Shown one piece after another: positions 1-11,906 of a DNA stretch of 64,000 nucleotides. Position 1 is the stretch's first letter. Each line of letters begins with the position of its first letter. Source of the stretch: Ornithodoros turicata (Eukaryota; Arthropoda; Arachnida; Ixodida; Argasidae); NCBI RefSeq assembly GCF_037126465.1, contig NC_088202.1, forward strand, positions 99,169,962 through 99,233,961, written 5' to 3'. Under the pieces are notes generated by a model, which was given only the letters and a program-made list of their open reading frames with translations, did no database searches and was not told the origin of the DNA. The position numbers and the translations under genes are program-made.

Positions 1-4
1 GTAC

Positions 5-72
5 CTTTGGCAGTGCATTGTGGAGATGGAAACCAGGGTGAAATCCTCCTCCCCATGTAAAGTCCCCTCATA
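5..72. repeat. Fragment of a dispersed TIR repeat
   Basis: The stretch resembles the interior of the small TIR element at 11907-12064: both contain a GGGTRAAATCCTCCTC-like run followed by ATGYAAAGTCCCC and CATAGAACCC. The window edge cuts the copy. Family assignment rests only on this internal match. Confidence 0.5.
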
Positions 73-337
73 GAACCCTCATCGCTGCACTACACTGCGT
101 CGCACAACCTAAAGCGATGTCCATAGCAGATGAACGCAATCAAGATACGCACGTTTTTCGTGGGCCTTATTTCCCGTCTACGTGCTGCAGTCACCCCCAC
201 TATGGATGCTCAGATTTTCCTTTTTACCAATGCCCTTACTGCGCACAGAAGTTCAATATGATTTTGTGTTCTCTTGTGTAACATATTATGTACTCTACTG
301 TGCGACAGCAAATCAGGAGCATGCTGTGGCAGCTCTA

Positions 338-343
338 TTTAAT
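338..343 (-). promoter_or_regulatory. Candidate poly(A) signal ATTAAA
   Basis: On the minus strand ATTAAA lies about 76 bases after the stop codon of the B12D/NDUFA4-like gene (stop 421-419). It is the common variant hexamer, at a normal distance for a short 3' UTR. Confidence 0.45.
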
Positions 344-418
344 CACTGATTGTTATCAAGCCAGCTAATGCCACAGCTTCGCCTTTACAGCAACTTCTTC
401 ATGAGGACAGATTAGGAG

Positions 419-3400
419 TTACTTGGCTGCGCCGATCTCCCTCCTCACTTTCTCGAGCTCCTCCCTCACTGGATCTGGTCCGAATTTCTCCTTGACCCGT
501 AAAAGCTGAAAAAAGCAGCAGGAAGAGGGGTTACTTGATAAGGCAGTGTCCTAACAAGGATGTGACATTTAACATTGCTCGACATCCTGATTCATTCATC
601 AATCAACCAATATGTCAGAAGCCACCATGCACAATATTTACTCTGTACTTCGCCTTATTAAATTTACAAAAGTGCTCTGAAACAAGCAGGCATGAGTGAT
701 GCGCCGCGACCTTAGTGCTTTGAACTTTCTCCAGGCGTGGCGTAATCATGTGTTTGTGATGTAGTCGTCTGCTCTAGGAACACGGGCCCGCTAAGTTGAT
801 AGGTTCTGGTGGAGTTTATATTTCAATCCACTCCCATTGGCTGATGTCTGATGTTAAATTTCGAAAGTTATTTGTCTCTGCCGCCAACGGGAAACGTGGC
901 AGCATTAAACGGACGTATTGTCACCCTGTTCGTGTATGCATAGCCAGTTTGTAATATGCGAGTTCAAGACGAGTGCATGTAGCAAAGGAAAGGCTGAGGG
1001 AAGTAAGTGTCACTTTTCGTATGAAGCAAATATGTCTAGCAGGTGAAGATATAGCACACAAGCACAAATGTTTCCACCAATCAACGCCACTTCAGCTACT
1101 ACACTCCGAAATTCGAAGCACGTGAATCATTAGCACGTAGATAACTCGAAGTAGTGAACACCAAAGTTGTTTAAAAAGGAAAAATGTTGTACCTGCACTG
1201 CATGTTGGAGGCGCTGTCGACGACATCCGGAAAATAGTGAGAGATACCGAGAAAACGTGCATATCTGTCCTAGCCGCGCTTTAGCCTTCCGAAACCCCTT
1301 GGGCGACACCACTGTTGCGATGGTGTTTTGTAACCGGATATCTCACCGGTCCGGAAAAATCTCTCGCGCCGCATTTTGTGGCAGTTATTGGATTCAATGA
1401 GGATGACTGAGTGCAGCAAGATGCTCCACTCCTGGTTCCGCTACAAACTAAATTACTAGTATAGGAACAGGAGTTCTAGGATTTATAGGGACAGACTAGG
1501 AGTTCACGGTAAGGCTCTATAAGCCAGCCGGCATGTAGAGGGCGGCTAATTCTCGTTGTTTACTGCCGGCAGTGTCATGAGCCACGATCTCGCTTCTACA
1601 CGAATTCGCGAAATTAATGTCCCGCGAAATATTCCCGAAACGTGCTCCCACACGAATTCGCGAATTATTAAGACAGCGAAATTGACCACTTTTACAGTAT
1701 TTATTGTTTTCACAAGTCACTGGCGTCTGTATGAACTGATTATGGAATTTTTAGTTTCTCTTCGTGTTGTTGTACTAGTGTATACTTACTACTTACTATA
1801 CGCCGGAGTACAAATGTGATCGGATAGCATGGACGGTAATATGGGCAATACCCACACAGATGGTATTATAAACGAAGGTTGCCAGCACTGAGTCTGAGCA
1901 CTAGTTGACTGCCAATTGAATAAATCGGGAAATTACCACGGAAAATTTACTTTATATGCTATTAAAGCTCGCCGGTATCTCGGAGGCTCGGAGGCGGATG
2001 TACTAGCGGCTGTATATTAGGCGATAAACATCGCCTGCACACAGCGCTTACAATGCCGATATGGTAAATCTAGTGCTCGAAACAGTATTTTATTCTTGCA
2101 CTCGCTGTGAAGCAATTTACCTCGGTAATACCTCTATTATTCATGCAAAAATGACATTTTGGGATATATATTTCTGGTAAGTAAGTATTACTAGATATGT
2201 GAATTTATTTTCAAGACGTTGGTGCAAAATACTTTTCGAAATTTCCATTGCAAGTAAATTGCTTATTATTACCCAAAAACTTCAATAATACATTGTAGAG
2301 CGTCCTTTCCCTCTGTTTTCCCTTCGTTTTCTTTTACATTACACCAGCCCAGAAAAATGACGTCAGTGGAGAATCCCCAGCGACACGTACCTTCCTTTTG
2401 TCTTGGCTGGTCGTCCTCGTCTACCAAGCTTTACAAAGGAAGGCGGATAGGGGGGAAGGGGATAAAGGCTTTGGGTCCACACTCCACACCAACGGAACCA
2501 GCCAAGGAAGATATGGAAAGGTCGAACGGCGGGGCCTCGTAGCGGCAGTCGCGATATTTCCAGCAGAGACTGTTTCTATTTTTTTCTTGGACGCCAAGAA
2601 GAACGACTCGACAAATAATAAAATGACATAGAGTAGAAAAATAATAATAATGGTCACTTGACAACATAACAGGTTCTTGTTTCAGTGTAGGAAAAAGTGC
2701 AGTTCTACCTCCTTATATTTCATGTGGAACAATGATGATTTGAATGATGATGATGAATATATTATTTTCTTTTCTTCTTTTTCTTTTTTTTTGTAAAATA
2801 ACTCCTGAAGCGTAAATTTTTTCCTCCACATTTCGTCGCGTTGGACGTTGAGGTCTCAGTTAGTTCAATCCAAACTTGAAAAACGTGTAATTCGGTCGTA
2901 GAAAAAGCTGAACAACGGAACACCTTGCGAGCCAAGTTTATGCGTATTTTAGGCAAATCAGTAGTCTTGTAGGGAAACACAGACACAGATGGAATTAGAA
3001 AATGGGGCTTTCCAGAGATGAATCTGAGCGCTAGCCAAGTGTGTGTCAAGAGTGTCATCGCGAGAGTGTCAAGTTAGGTACTATAGTCGGAACAGGAGGA
3101 AGGGCGCTGCAGAATTTCCGCAAGAGAATGTAGGTTTCTGCTTGAAAGTACAAACCTTGTGGTATTTCTGGTTGTCTTGAGTCATCCAGGGTGGCAGTGC
3201 AGTCTTCTTGTTAAACCTGCGCAGTAAAGAGGAGAGTAGGGTCACAACCTTCTGCGAAATTACTTGTTTCCCTCTTGACATCGATGACCTCTGCTTTTCG
3301 CTGAATACCGATACTGCCCTTTCTAGAATTATCTAGAGACTCATCATCCTTTCAACCAATACGGGCATTCCGTCGTCCACTTTCCTAGAACTAGTCTCTC

Positions 3401-6400
3401 TTTACTAGTCCTCCACAGTGGTTGCTTTTAATGAACAACTGTAACCCCAAGCAGAAGCCAGGGCGTTTGCTCGTCTATTGTTCCAAAACGCTCTAAATTC
3501 TATTTAGAATCCCCCGACGAAGCTCTGTTCCTTTGCGTCTAATTCAAATTCAGCTACAATCACTCGTCGTTGTGTCACAAAGAAACATACAAGGTGTCAG
3601 TACACGTGTCTGCTTTCGTTGTACAGTCTAGAAGTGCTAAGGGCCTGACACACTGGTGCGACACCACAAGATTTTAAATGGGATATAAGTTATATCCCAT
3701 TTAAAATCTTGTGCGTTGTGCATCTTGTGCGTAAAAAGTGCTAAAAGTGCATCGCACGACAGGGTCGCACCACATGTTTCATCAGACTGTCGAATGAAGT
3801 CTCCAGTCGCATTGACAAAACGAGTCTCACGATCCTGCTGTCATGGTCCTGCTGTCGTGTCGCGGTGGTGTCGCGTCAATGTGACAGTAGTCGGCGACAT
3901 CCTCAGACAACGACTCGACACGAGACGACAACTCGACTGGATTTGATTCGGGTTTTATTGGCGCATCAGCTACAAAGGCCATAGTGCGCCAAATACCACT
4001 GAAGAGTAGTTAGTTAAAAAGTACATGTGCAGGACTAAAATGCAGGACTGTTACATTAGTATTTAAAATCACAGATCTTTTAAAGACCCAGTATCTTTAA
4101 AAAACCTATACACGTTCTCAAAAGGAACAAAGCTGTCATCTCCCAGCAGAAGCATTGGGTGGAGGGGCAAAAAGGTTCTAGGTCGCCAGGTGTTGAATGT
4201 TGTGTCAGTAGTGTGACAGGCACCTTACTGTCATGAAATAAGTGTTGCCAGGTCACTTAGGCGGAAATCTAGGAGGTCGGCATCAGAAAATTCAGTAGAA
4301 TTCAATAGATGTGCTAAAAACAAGGGCGAAACGCTCCACGGCGACCTAATTAGTGGGCCGTATGATAAATAAACACGAACTATCACGACATATTAGATAG
4401 AATAACTACATTTTAATTTGTATATGGTGTACAAAGTAAGGACGTTCTTGCACACCGTCATTCGATCACGTACTCTGGCTCATACATGTACATTCAGTTT
4501 CTACTAAGTCACAGTGAAGTTACAGCAGTTCTTGTCGCCTATGAGTCGCTCTGTGTGCAGCAGTCCAGTCATGAGTCCAGTAATACCCCTGTCACACGGG
4601 CATTTTCGATCCTGCTCGACCGAACCTGCTTGAACCCAATGCAGATCGGATGGTGCTACACGGCCGCTGCCAAGCAGGATCGAACTTTGATCCTGCCTGA
4701 CTCAAGACAGTTCCCATAACAGGATTGAGAATTTCAAGACGGCTCGACGGCCGCCATTTGCATCATCGACCCCGATGAACTGTCATAACTTAAGACGGAC
4801 ATGCGCGCGAAGCTACAAATGATGCTTACATCGGTATACGATAAAGTACCACTAATATCGCTGTTATATAGGAAACGCGAAATTAATGAGTTCCGTTTAT
4901 TCATTTGCACAGGTCAACCATTCAATACGCATTGAAAGTGGCCGTGTAGCAGCGTCAAAACTCGAGCGTGCTCGGGAAGTTCGATGCAGATCGGATTCGA
5001 GAAGGATCGAAATGCCCGTGTGACAGGGGTATAATAGTTCCTGTCGAAAGCTGTTTCGTTTTCATGAGGTTGACCTCAGAAAATATCTGTTCCACGCACG
5101 CGCTGGAATGCGCAAAGCAGAGGAGGTTTACAACTAAACTTCCTAACGACCGAAGCTCGTCGGAACTTGTCATGTTTGCTATGTTACCGGGTGTCCTGTG
5201 GAATATGCATATGTCTGCAATGTCTTGCTATAAATTGTTTTACTTGGGCAGCCGCTCGCTTTTTCAAAGGTGACTGCTTGCAGATGCCAGATAACGCGTA
5301 GACCCCTCACTATGTCAAAACGACATGATTTTCTCGGTCGTACGCGGAATGAGCAAACCAGACGATGTGAGCAAACGTCAATTGAAGTTCGCTATGTAAT
5401 ACCACGGTTCTAGCAAGAAATTCAGTAGATTTAAGCGCGTTTTGTTCTTTTTTCAGTATTTTAGTAGACCGACTCGAAGTCCAGTAGATCTACTGAAATT
5501 TCAGTAGACCTGGCAACACTGGGCGCAACTGACGACGGCTCCAGCTCCAGCTGACGAGCTTCCGCGCTTCCACGTGACGGAGAAGAGCCAATCAGCTTGC
5601 GGAGCGCAGCCTGATTCGCTCTTCTCCGTCACGTGCCGCGCTGTACACGGACACCTCACTTACTCCGCTACGACGCCGGCTTTTCTTCAAAATGTGGCTT
5701 CTAATGCTAACGCATTCAAATAGTTCCAGCGTACGCTAGAGCGCCCGTGTTGTTCCTTCCGCAGGTAAAGCGTTGCCGTAGGCAACATGTAAAATATCTT
5801 TTTTTTTTAATTTTCCATTGCATTCTAGAACATGTTAGGCCGGTTTCACACTGACGTAACGTCTTTCACGTCCGTAAAATGCGTCCGTGTTGGGGGACCG
5901 CTTTTTTTCTCGGTGATCATCCGTGTGTTTAACGTGTTCGAGACGTGTGCGTGTTTTTTCACTTTTCACGCGCTACAGTCATGTTCATATAGGCCACACT
6001 ACCGTGTATCCTCGCGAGTGGTGTGTTCGCGACGATAACTTTCCCCCATACTAGATTCTAAGCGATTTTCGCGGAACAAACTCGTCTTTAACTCCTCGCC
6101 TTTTCAGACTACAGAGTTTCTCCTCCGTGTCAATATCGAAATTTGAAGCGGAGAGAAAACGGACCAGCATTGCTCAAGGCTGCTATTTACACTGTCCGAG
6201 CCCATGTCCTCTCTCCGTAAAAATTATTGCATGCCCGTTTTTTGCTAGTGTTTCTCGGGCACCACGCCATTCCTTATGCGACTTTTGTCGCTCCCGCTCC
6301 TCAACGATTTCACAACGTTGGAATTTTTTTACCTCTCCTTTTCAAGCACATATTGCTGCTGCTCCATTAGCAATCATATCATGGATTTTATAAACAAGAT

Positions 6401-7434
6401 TTTTTTATATGTATTGACCAATATTTTTATATGTCCAAATTATATTTTTGCCTCCGTGTTGATAAAAAACTGCAATTAAAAGCTTTCACTGCTTGCAACA
6501 TTTCTTGCCGTAAATCCTTTGTCACAGCCACGGCAGGCAAAAATGACACGGTATGAAGGTCTGATATTCATAGCTTGAATTAACGGAATGTCGAAACGGC
6601 AGTCCACACACTTCTACAGAAACAGCAGAAACTGCATCGTGTATCGCAAACTTTCTAAGGCACTGTCTTTCAGGCTGGCCTACGTCAAAGAACAGTCGCT
6701 TCCCCTTCTTCATTTATGTCTTATTTTTATCAGCATCAGGATGCACACGGGGGAGAAAAAAAAAAACGCTAGTGTAAAACCGGCCTTAAAGGGAGGCATA
6801 CCACTGATAAGCATAGATTTTGGAAGGTATCCATATCCACATCCAAACCCTCCAGCTCTCATATTTGATACGTAGTTGTCACTCGCGTTGGTGCCATTTG
6901 GCCACTCATGGAGGTGAAAACAAATGTGCGTGAGCTGTCAGATTACCTCATTGCTCTTCCAATAATTGCACCCCACTGTGATTTCCCTTGTTTCTTTGTG
7001 TAAGATTGCAGGTCTACTTCAAAGCAGGAAGATTTTACCAAATATGAAATAGTAACGGAAGTCTGCATCAGTGTACACTCACCAGATTTCCGGCTTCATA
7101 AATGTGTACATGCAGAAGCACACACACCCTCCTGTCGCTATCGACATGATCACAATCAAAGGCATCAACTGTGGCGAAGAAACGGGAACATTTTGATTAA
7201 TTCGCAGCATCATATTATTCAGTCAAAAGAAATGGCAGACGATGAGCGTATGGTCCTACATTAGCTATTTCAAAGATCTAATTCAATTCTATATGCGGAT
7301 TATGTACCTGTACACACAATCTCGACACAGCACATGAGCTGTCTCGTATCCTATTATCTTCGTAAGTATCTTACCTCAACATGTTTTTTGAGAAAACGAA
7401 TTCCGAAGAGGGAACTTTTCTCCCGAGGAACCAT
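419..7434 (-). CDS. B12D/NDUFA4/NMES1-like small mitochondrial membrane protein, four coding exons
   Basis: I assembled this gene from splice signals. Coding exons on the minus strand are 7434-7375 (20 codons from ATG), 7168-7083 (86 nt), 3216-3156 (61 nt) and 505-419 (ends TAA). Donors are GTAAG, GTGAG and GTTTG; acceptors are CCACAG, GCGCAG and TTTCAG. Phases agree across all junctions and give 97 residues. Exon 1 ends in a basic FLKKHVE; exon 2 begins LMPLIVIMS and supplies one hydrophobic segment (about residues 21-44) followed by MKPEI; exon 3 has NKKTALPPW; the tail is charged (VREELEKVRREI). The order basic KKH, LxPL membrane helix, [KN]P[DE], then PW is that of NDUFA4 (a cytochrome oxidase/complex I-associated subunit) and its NMES1 relative, usually about 80-85 residues. 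It is thus probably an inner-membrane respiratory-chain accessory protein. A CCCAG acceptor just before the ATG exon (exon start 7443) implies a further 5' UTR exon. Introns of 2.6 and 3.9 kb hold MITEs. Gene model is firm; family call is by eye. Confidence 0.75.
1585..1699. repeat. Degenerate CGCGAA-rich MITE copy
   Basis: Repeated CACGAATTCGCGAA blocks and a terminal TTTTACAGTA recall the TA-flanked MITE at 43191-43408, whose ends read CTGTAAACGT. No matching left terminus or target duplication is visible, so this is a decayed relative at best. It lies in the last intron of the B12D/NDUFA4-like gene. Confidence 0.35.
3645..3887. mobile_element. Small TIR element with an internal perfect palindrome
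   Basis: The left end CTGACACACTGGTGCGACAC is inversely repeated at the right end (minus-strand reading CTGTCACATTGACGCGACAC). Inside, 3665-3688 and 3690-3713 form a 24-bp inverted repeat around a single base. No convincing target duplication was found. It is intronic to the B12D/NDUFA4-like gene. Confidence 0.5.
4241..5520. mobile_element. hAT-like TIR element carrying a nested MITE
   Basis: AGTGTTGCCAGGTC at the left is exactly inverted at the right (GACCTGGCAACACT). Both ends contain TTCAGTAGA-type subterminal repeats (around 4293 and 5418-5510). Such ends are typical of non-autonomous hAT elements, but no 8-bp target duplication is evident. The element contains the separate TAA-flanked MITE at 4584-5031 and encodes nothing recognisable. 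Confidence 0.5.
4584..5031. mobile_element. PIF/Harbinger-like MITE with TAA target duplication
   Basis: The termini TACCCCTGTCACACGGGCAT and their inverse (ending CAGGGGTA) form TIRs of roughly 25 bp or more. TAA flanks both sides (4581-4583 and 5032-5034), the 3-bp TWA duplication typical of PIF/Harbinger. At 448 bp with no transposase it is non-autonomous. It sits inside the hAT-like element and hence in a gene intron. Confidence 0.7.
5571..5635. repeat. Inverted repeat with CACGTG ends
   Basis: Arms 5571-5595 and 5611-5635 are complementary apart from one C/C mismatch, with a 15-base GC-rich loop. Each arm starts with CACGTG, itself a palindrome and a bHLH-type E-box. It may be a MITE remnant; a regulatory role is speculation. 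Confidence 0.6.
5838..6785. mobile_element. TIR element with TTA target duplication
   Basis: GGCCGGTTTCACACT at the left matches the inverse of AGTGTAAAACCGGCC at the right (one mismatch). TTA flanks both ends (5835-5837, 6786-6788), as in PIF/Harbinger. The 948-bp interior has no transposase motif. It lies in intron 2 of the B12D/NDUFA4-like gene. Confidence 0.65.
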
Positions 7435-7443
7435 ACCGAGAGC

Positions 7444-8195
7444 CTGGGAGCACAAAGTGGGTGTTATATAGTATAAATTTATACCGACCTCACACAAAGT
7501 AGAGAATTGGACTGCGCAAATGCAAGATGGTACCTTAGATACCAATGATATAAACAGCACTTGGAGGAAGTAGACGAAATTGACAGCACGCACAGGATAA
7601 GAAGAAATGCAAACTTAGATGGTACACATATCATCAACGGCGAGTCGTCGATCTGAAGGAGAACCTACACAATTTGAACTAAATAATAAGCGTATCCCCC
7701 TGAGCAGCGCAGCAAACGGAAAGCTGCAAACCTCATCTTGACTTTCAGTGAAACGCGACTGTTCGACATATAACATCAACAAGCAGACGACAAAGTAAGC
7801 ATAAGCTGTACTTGCCTGAAGAGTGTGCGTTCAGGGCAAAATTGTGCATATAGATTCCCATGCGCTTATCTCAGAAAACACCTTTCGCGTTGCAACCGCC
7901 TGGCACAAAGCGGGAAATCCCTCATTCCCAGCGGAAATGAAATACCGCATCAGCATGAAAGCGTCTCAGACTGCACACCGCTGTATCAAGGAGTGAGTCA
8001 GATGTTTCAGGGAGATAAACCAAGTCTTTCTGCTGAGGACGGCTCGGGCAGTGTGACTCAGGCAGCACTGTTGTTTACATGTCGACACGCCACACAAAAC
8101 GATAGTGCCGTTATGCAGTCCCGAGAAGCCCACGTCAAATTTGAGAGCTTGTCCCAACGATGTGATCTATCTTACAGAAGCAATCATAAGGCATA
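7444..8195. other. No gene recognised
   Basis: This holds the presumed 5' UTR intron of the B12D/NDUFA4-like gene. A CCCAG acceptor ends just above 7443. The open frame at 7825-8298 resembles nothing and runs into the pogo-like MITE, so I do not call it. Confidence 0.5.
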
Positions 8196-8361
8196 CAATC
8201 GATTTTTGAACCCTCGATTTACGAATTCCTTCGCTTTATCAACGCCGCCCTCTGGGATAAGACGCATCCCCTTCCTCCTTCCAAAACTCGATTTTTGAAT
8301 CCCTTCATTCGTGAACGATTGTTACAGGAACGTTAACAGCTCATAAATCGAGGGTAGACTG
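8196..8361. mobile_element. pogo/Tigger-like MITE with TA flanks
   Basis: The right end, read on the minus strand, is CAGTCTACCCTCGATTTATG. The left end is a degraded version with an intact CCCTCGATTTACG block. TA occurs next to both ends (8194-8195, 8362-8363), the Tc1/mariner-superfamily target. TCGATTTTTGAAYCC is repeated directly inside. Confidence 0.5.
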
Positions 8362-8924
8362 TAATTGTTTCTGGCCATATCCCGCACACCTGAACGTCTC
8401 GATCCCAGCCTGTTTATCGTCCGTATATCAAATTTCTGAACCTGCGAAATATGCTGCGCCATTAAACGTGTGCATTGTTGGAGAATACGAAAATGCAATA
8501 GTTCTCTAGGACCTTATAATTTATGACCCTAACATCGTACGGCGCAACTTGATCTTCGTATCCGCGCCAGAAAACTTCAAACTCCAATTTATGCACCCGC
8601 CGATAGAGTTGTCCCGCATGTCTACTACCAACAACAAAAATTTGCCTATCGTTGTGACACACGAAATATTCTCTAAAGGTCCCTCCAGTGAAGAAAGAGT
8701 ATGGCAGCGAAGAAAGATTTCCGTGGGATTTCAGTGTTGCTTAAAATCAATAGGCAACTCAGCCGATGTTAATGAGTTAACTCAGTCACTTTAAAGCTGA
8801 TACTCAATTGTACAATTAACGTTGATGTGTCGCCTGAAATCTTTAGTATCTATCCCACGGCTTCTAGAAAAGGAAAATGAATGAAAACCCACAAAAATGC
8901 CATGCGTGGAGGTTCATGGCAAGA

Positions 8925-9380
8925 TTTTCCTTCCGCCTGCATCACTAGGTCATACCCAAACCTATTTCTGCCGCACGCAACTTCCTTCCTCCTGCATCTG
9001 TCGGTCGTATGCAATAACGAGTTAACGCTACCTAACCTAAACCTATACCTAACCTATTCCTAGCCTAAATCTATTCCCCACCGCAGGCTACTTCCTTCCG
9101 CCTGCATCAGTCGGCCGCGTGCAGTAACGACCTAACCCAACCCTATTTCCTAGCGCAGGTTGCTTCCTTCAGCCTGCATCAGTCGGTCGCATGAATCAAC
9201 GACCTAACCCAACTCTATTTCCTAGCGTAGGTTGCTTCCTTCAGCCTGCATCAGTCGGTCGCATGCATTAACGACCTAACCAAACACTATTCTCTAACGC
9301 AGGTTACTTCCTTCCACCTGCACCAGTCGGCCACATACATTGACGATCTAACTCAAACCTATTCCCTAGCGCAGGCTACT
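8925..9380. repeat. 72-bp minisatellite with CCTAA-rich segment
   Basis: The GCAGGYTRCTTCCTTC phase marks at 9083, 9155, 9227, 9299 and 9371 are exactly 72 bases apart. Each unit includes CTGCATCAGTCGG and GACCTAACC. At 9025-9067 the unit degenerates into CCTAAC/CCTAAA/CCTATA words resembling the arthropod telomere repeat (CCTAA), but too irregular to be telomeric. Confidence 0.85.
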
Positions 9381-9590
9381 TATTATTATTTATTATTTTG
9401 TTTCATACACTCGTCTTTTGGCTAAAATCATATTGCCCCCATGGCTATTAACGCTTCCTCTGCTGCATGGACAGAGAAGGGACAAGGCGCAGGCTAGCTC
9501 TACCTCTCACAAGATGGCGGCCTCCGTATCCGTTACGCTTGTCGAGGCTGTGCGGCTGCTTTGCATGGTGTTATACAAATGCATATTAAA

Positions 9591-10190
9591 AATTGGGATG
9601 TAGTTCCGTATCGGGACCACTGGCTTTTTTTAAAGAAAAAAGAATAAAAACAAAAATCAAATGCTTTTACGTGAAAGAGGACCTAACTAGTAACGAAATT
9701 AAACAGGAATGACCCTCGTATATTGCGTGAAAGGTATAAAAATTAAATTTTACCGCCCGTTTCTTGAAGGCGATCCGCCATCTTTACTGAGGACCTTCTG
9801 ATCTAACCCGAGGCACAGTCTCGACGCCCGCACCGCGTAGTGCGTGCCTGGGGGGGAGGAGGGCACCCCCAGACCCTACCCCCCAATCTGTAGAACCTAA
9901 CCTAGACTAACCTCACTAAAGTGAGGTGATTTAGCCCAATTCAACAACCGTACCTCTTGCAAGATTCGAGTCCGTTAGGCTTAGCATTCCCGTGTTTCTC
10001 CTGCGCTAAAAGTGAATAAGATGGGGGTTGATATGCATATAAAAAACTTCTAGTCCACAGAATGTTATAGTTCTTACATATTTAGATTCAGTATATGACG
10101 TTCTTCCACTTCTATGCAATATTTACCTTCCTAACGCTTTCCCTAATTTTTAAAAACGAGTGGTCCCGATACGGAACTACACCCAAAATT
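9591..10190. mobile_element. TIR element of about 600 bp
   Basis: TGTAGTTCCGTATCGGGACC near the left end is inverted exactly at the right end (GGTCCCGATACGGAACTACA, to 10181). The TIRs continue weakly into flanking A/T runs. No coding capacity. The right end is partly duplicated immediately downstream (10218-10332). Confidence 0.65.
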
Positions 10191-10217
10191 GTTTAGACCA
10201 CACAATTATAATTTCGT

Positions 10218-10332
10218 ATTTCTAATATTTCGATATTCGGTATGTGACCAACTTTCACTTATATGGAATAATTCCCTTTAAACGCGCTTTCACTAATTTT
10301 ATAACACAGTTTTCCATATACGGAACTACACT
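10218..10332. repeat. Diverged tandem copy of the preceding TIR element's right end
   Basis: This matches 10077-10187 in order (TATTTAGATTC / TTTCGATATTC, CACTTCTATG / CACTTATATG, CTAATTTT, then ATACGGAACTACAC). Offset is about 141-145 bases. The element's right end therefore exists twice. Confidence 0.55.
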
Positions 10333-10472
10333 CGAAATGATGAACATATGAGCCCTTCTCCTTCAGATAGACAACGCCGGGTGGAGCAGTCTTCCCATAG
10401 GAATATGTAAGCGCATCCATCACATAAGCTGGAAATATTTATAAAACATATGTGAAAAAATGGGGGACTTAC

Positions 10473-10561
10473 GAATTGCCTGAACCGTGTTCACTTTGGA
10501 ATCCTTACAATCGCACGGTGCACCTCGTTCTCGTCGAAAATCCTCGTCTTTGTCGGTCTCT
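10473..10561 (-). CDS. Candidate internal exon, gene unknown
   Basis: On the minus strand this 89-base block lies between an acceptor (TCATTGCAG) and a consensus donor (GTAAGT). One frame is open and reads ETDKDEDFRRERGAPCDCKD and on. Its phase does not fit the B12D/NDUFA4-like ATG exon as coding sequence, so it could be a 5' UTR exon of that gene, part of another gene, or chance. Confidence 0.25.
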
Positions 10562-11906
10562 CTGCAATGACCAATATGTTGTCACGTTAGTCTTCACGAT
10601 CCTGAAAATAGGCGCTTGATGGTCTTGTATGTAGGGTGTACCTTCCACTGAATGTGTGTTTCATGCTGCTCTTTTCCAAATTCGATTGCAATCAGTTTGT
10701 GCTACAAGCCACCAGGCACCGCCACGTGGACACACCCTGGTTAGGGTGCCTAAATAGTAGTTCATAGAGGGAGCTAGTATTCAGGCACCCTAACCCTAGT
10801 CTTCATGCATGGACTTCAATCTTAAATCGAGTCGCGGGCGGCATCGATGATTGACCTTAGACCACATCTTCGAGGGTGGCACAAAAACGAAACGACCATA
10901 ATTACCATGACATATCCCAAAAATACTATTAAATCAAAATACGCACAAAAAAAGAGGCGCGGTGTAGTTATTGTGGATCTGGTGTGTGTGCAGTTCATTA
11001 CTGAAAACCTCTACTTGACACACCAAGCGGAATAAATAAGCTCCCTTTTCAAATCCGGCACTGTAAAATATGAAAAATAATTCAAGAAAATGCGTACTTC
11101 TTGAAAAACCATTATGACAATGTTCTGGAGCACTGAAATGTGTCCCTACTCACACACTGCATAGTTGCCTTTGCTTGGAGAAAGAAATAGAAAAATAAGA
11201 CAGAACTAACAAGCTGACTTTATTGACACTGGGTGGTTTCGGCTTTCCTACTTTAATATGTGTGGTAAAAAAAATACAATGGCCCCTTGTACTTCACTGT
11301 TCTTTATCAATTTATTTCCTTTCTCTCTCTCTTTCTGTTCCTGTCTTATTTGCCGCAAACGACGTCCGGAGAGGCCGCTGCTTCTATGAGCTTGTATAAG
11401 CTTATGATCTCCGCTTCTCAGCTGAACACATGCCGCATCTATACTTGACCAAAGCTGTTATGGAGGATGCTGTTGGAGCTAATTCTACCTCTGGTCCACC
11501 TGGTTCATTGATCCTGCAATGTACTGTGGAGGACAAGGACAAATATCACGTAGGGAAGAATATGTTCTCCGATTTCGCTCCGTTTCTTTGTAATGGGACA
11601 TCTGGAATCTCTTGTCGTTCCACTTGCCATGCAGAAACCGACACGCTATACCCCCTCTAGTGTAGCGCATCAACTGCCACGGGTACAAGACCAACCGTAA
11701 GATTCGAAAAATTAGAGACGAAAAATTTTACAAAAAAAAAAAAGAAAATCTAGACTGATCCACAGGGGAGTGACTCACAGGGCTTCATTCGAAGCGGGTG
11801 TACCGTGCCAGGTGGTCCATGCGTACGTATCAAAACGTGCCGGCTCATCGGGAACTTTCCCCTAACTTGTCCGTCACCGCCTGGTTGGTCCCGGATGCTC
11901 CCGTAC
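10562..11906. other. No gene recognised
   Basis: Short open frames occur (for example 11430-11660 on plus) without recognised motifs or splice context. No repeats with clear termini were seen. Confidence 0.4.

Noticed and set aside
7825..8298. 157-codon plus-strand frame
   Set aside because: Ends within the pogo-like MITE and lacks any recognisable motif.
9025..9067. Telomere
   Set aside because: CCTAA words are few and irregular and lie inside a 72-bp minisatellite flanked by unique sequence on both sides.
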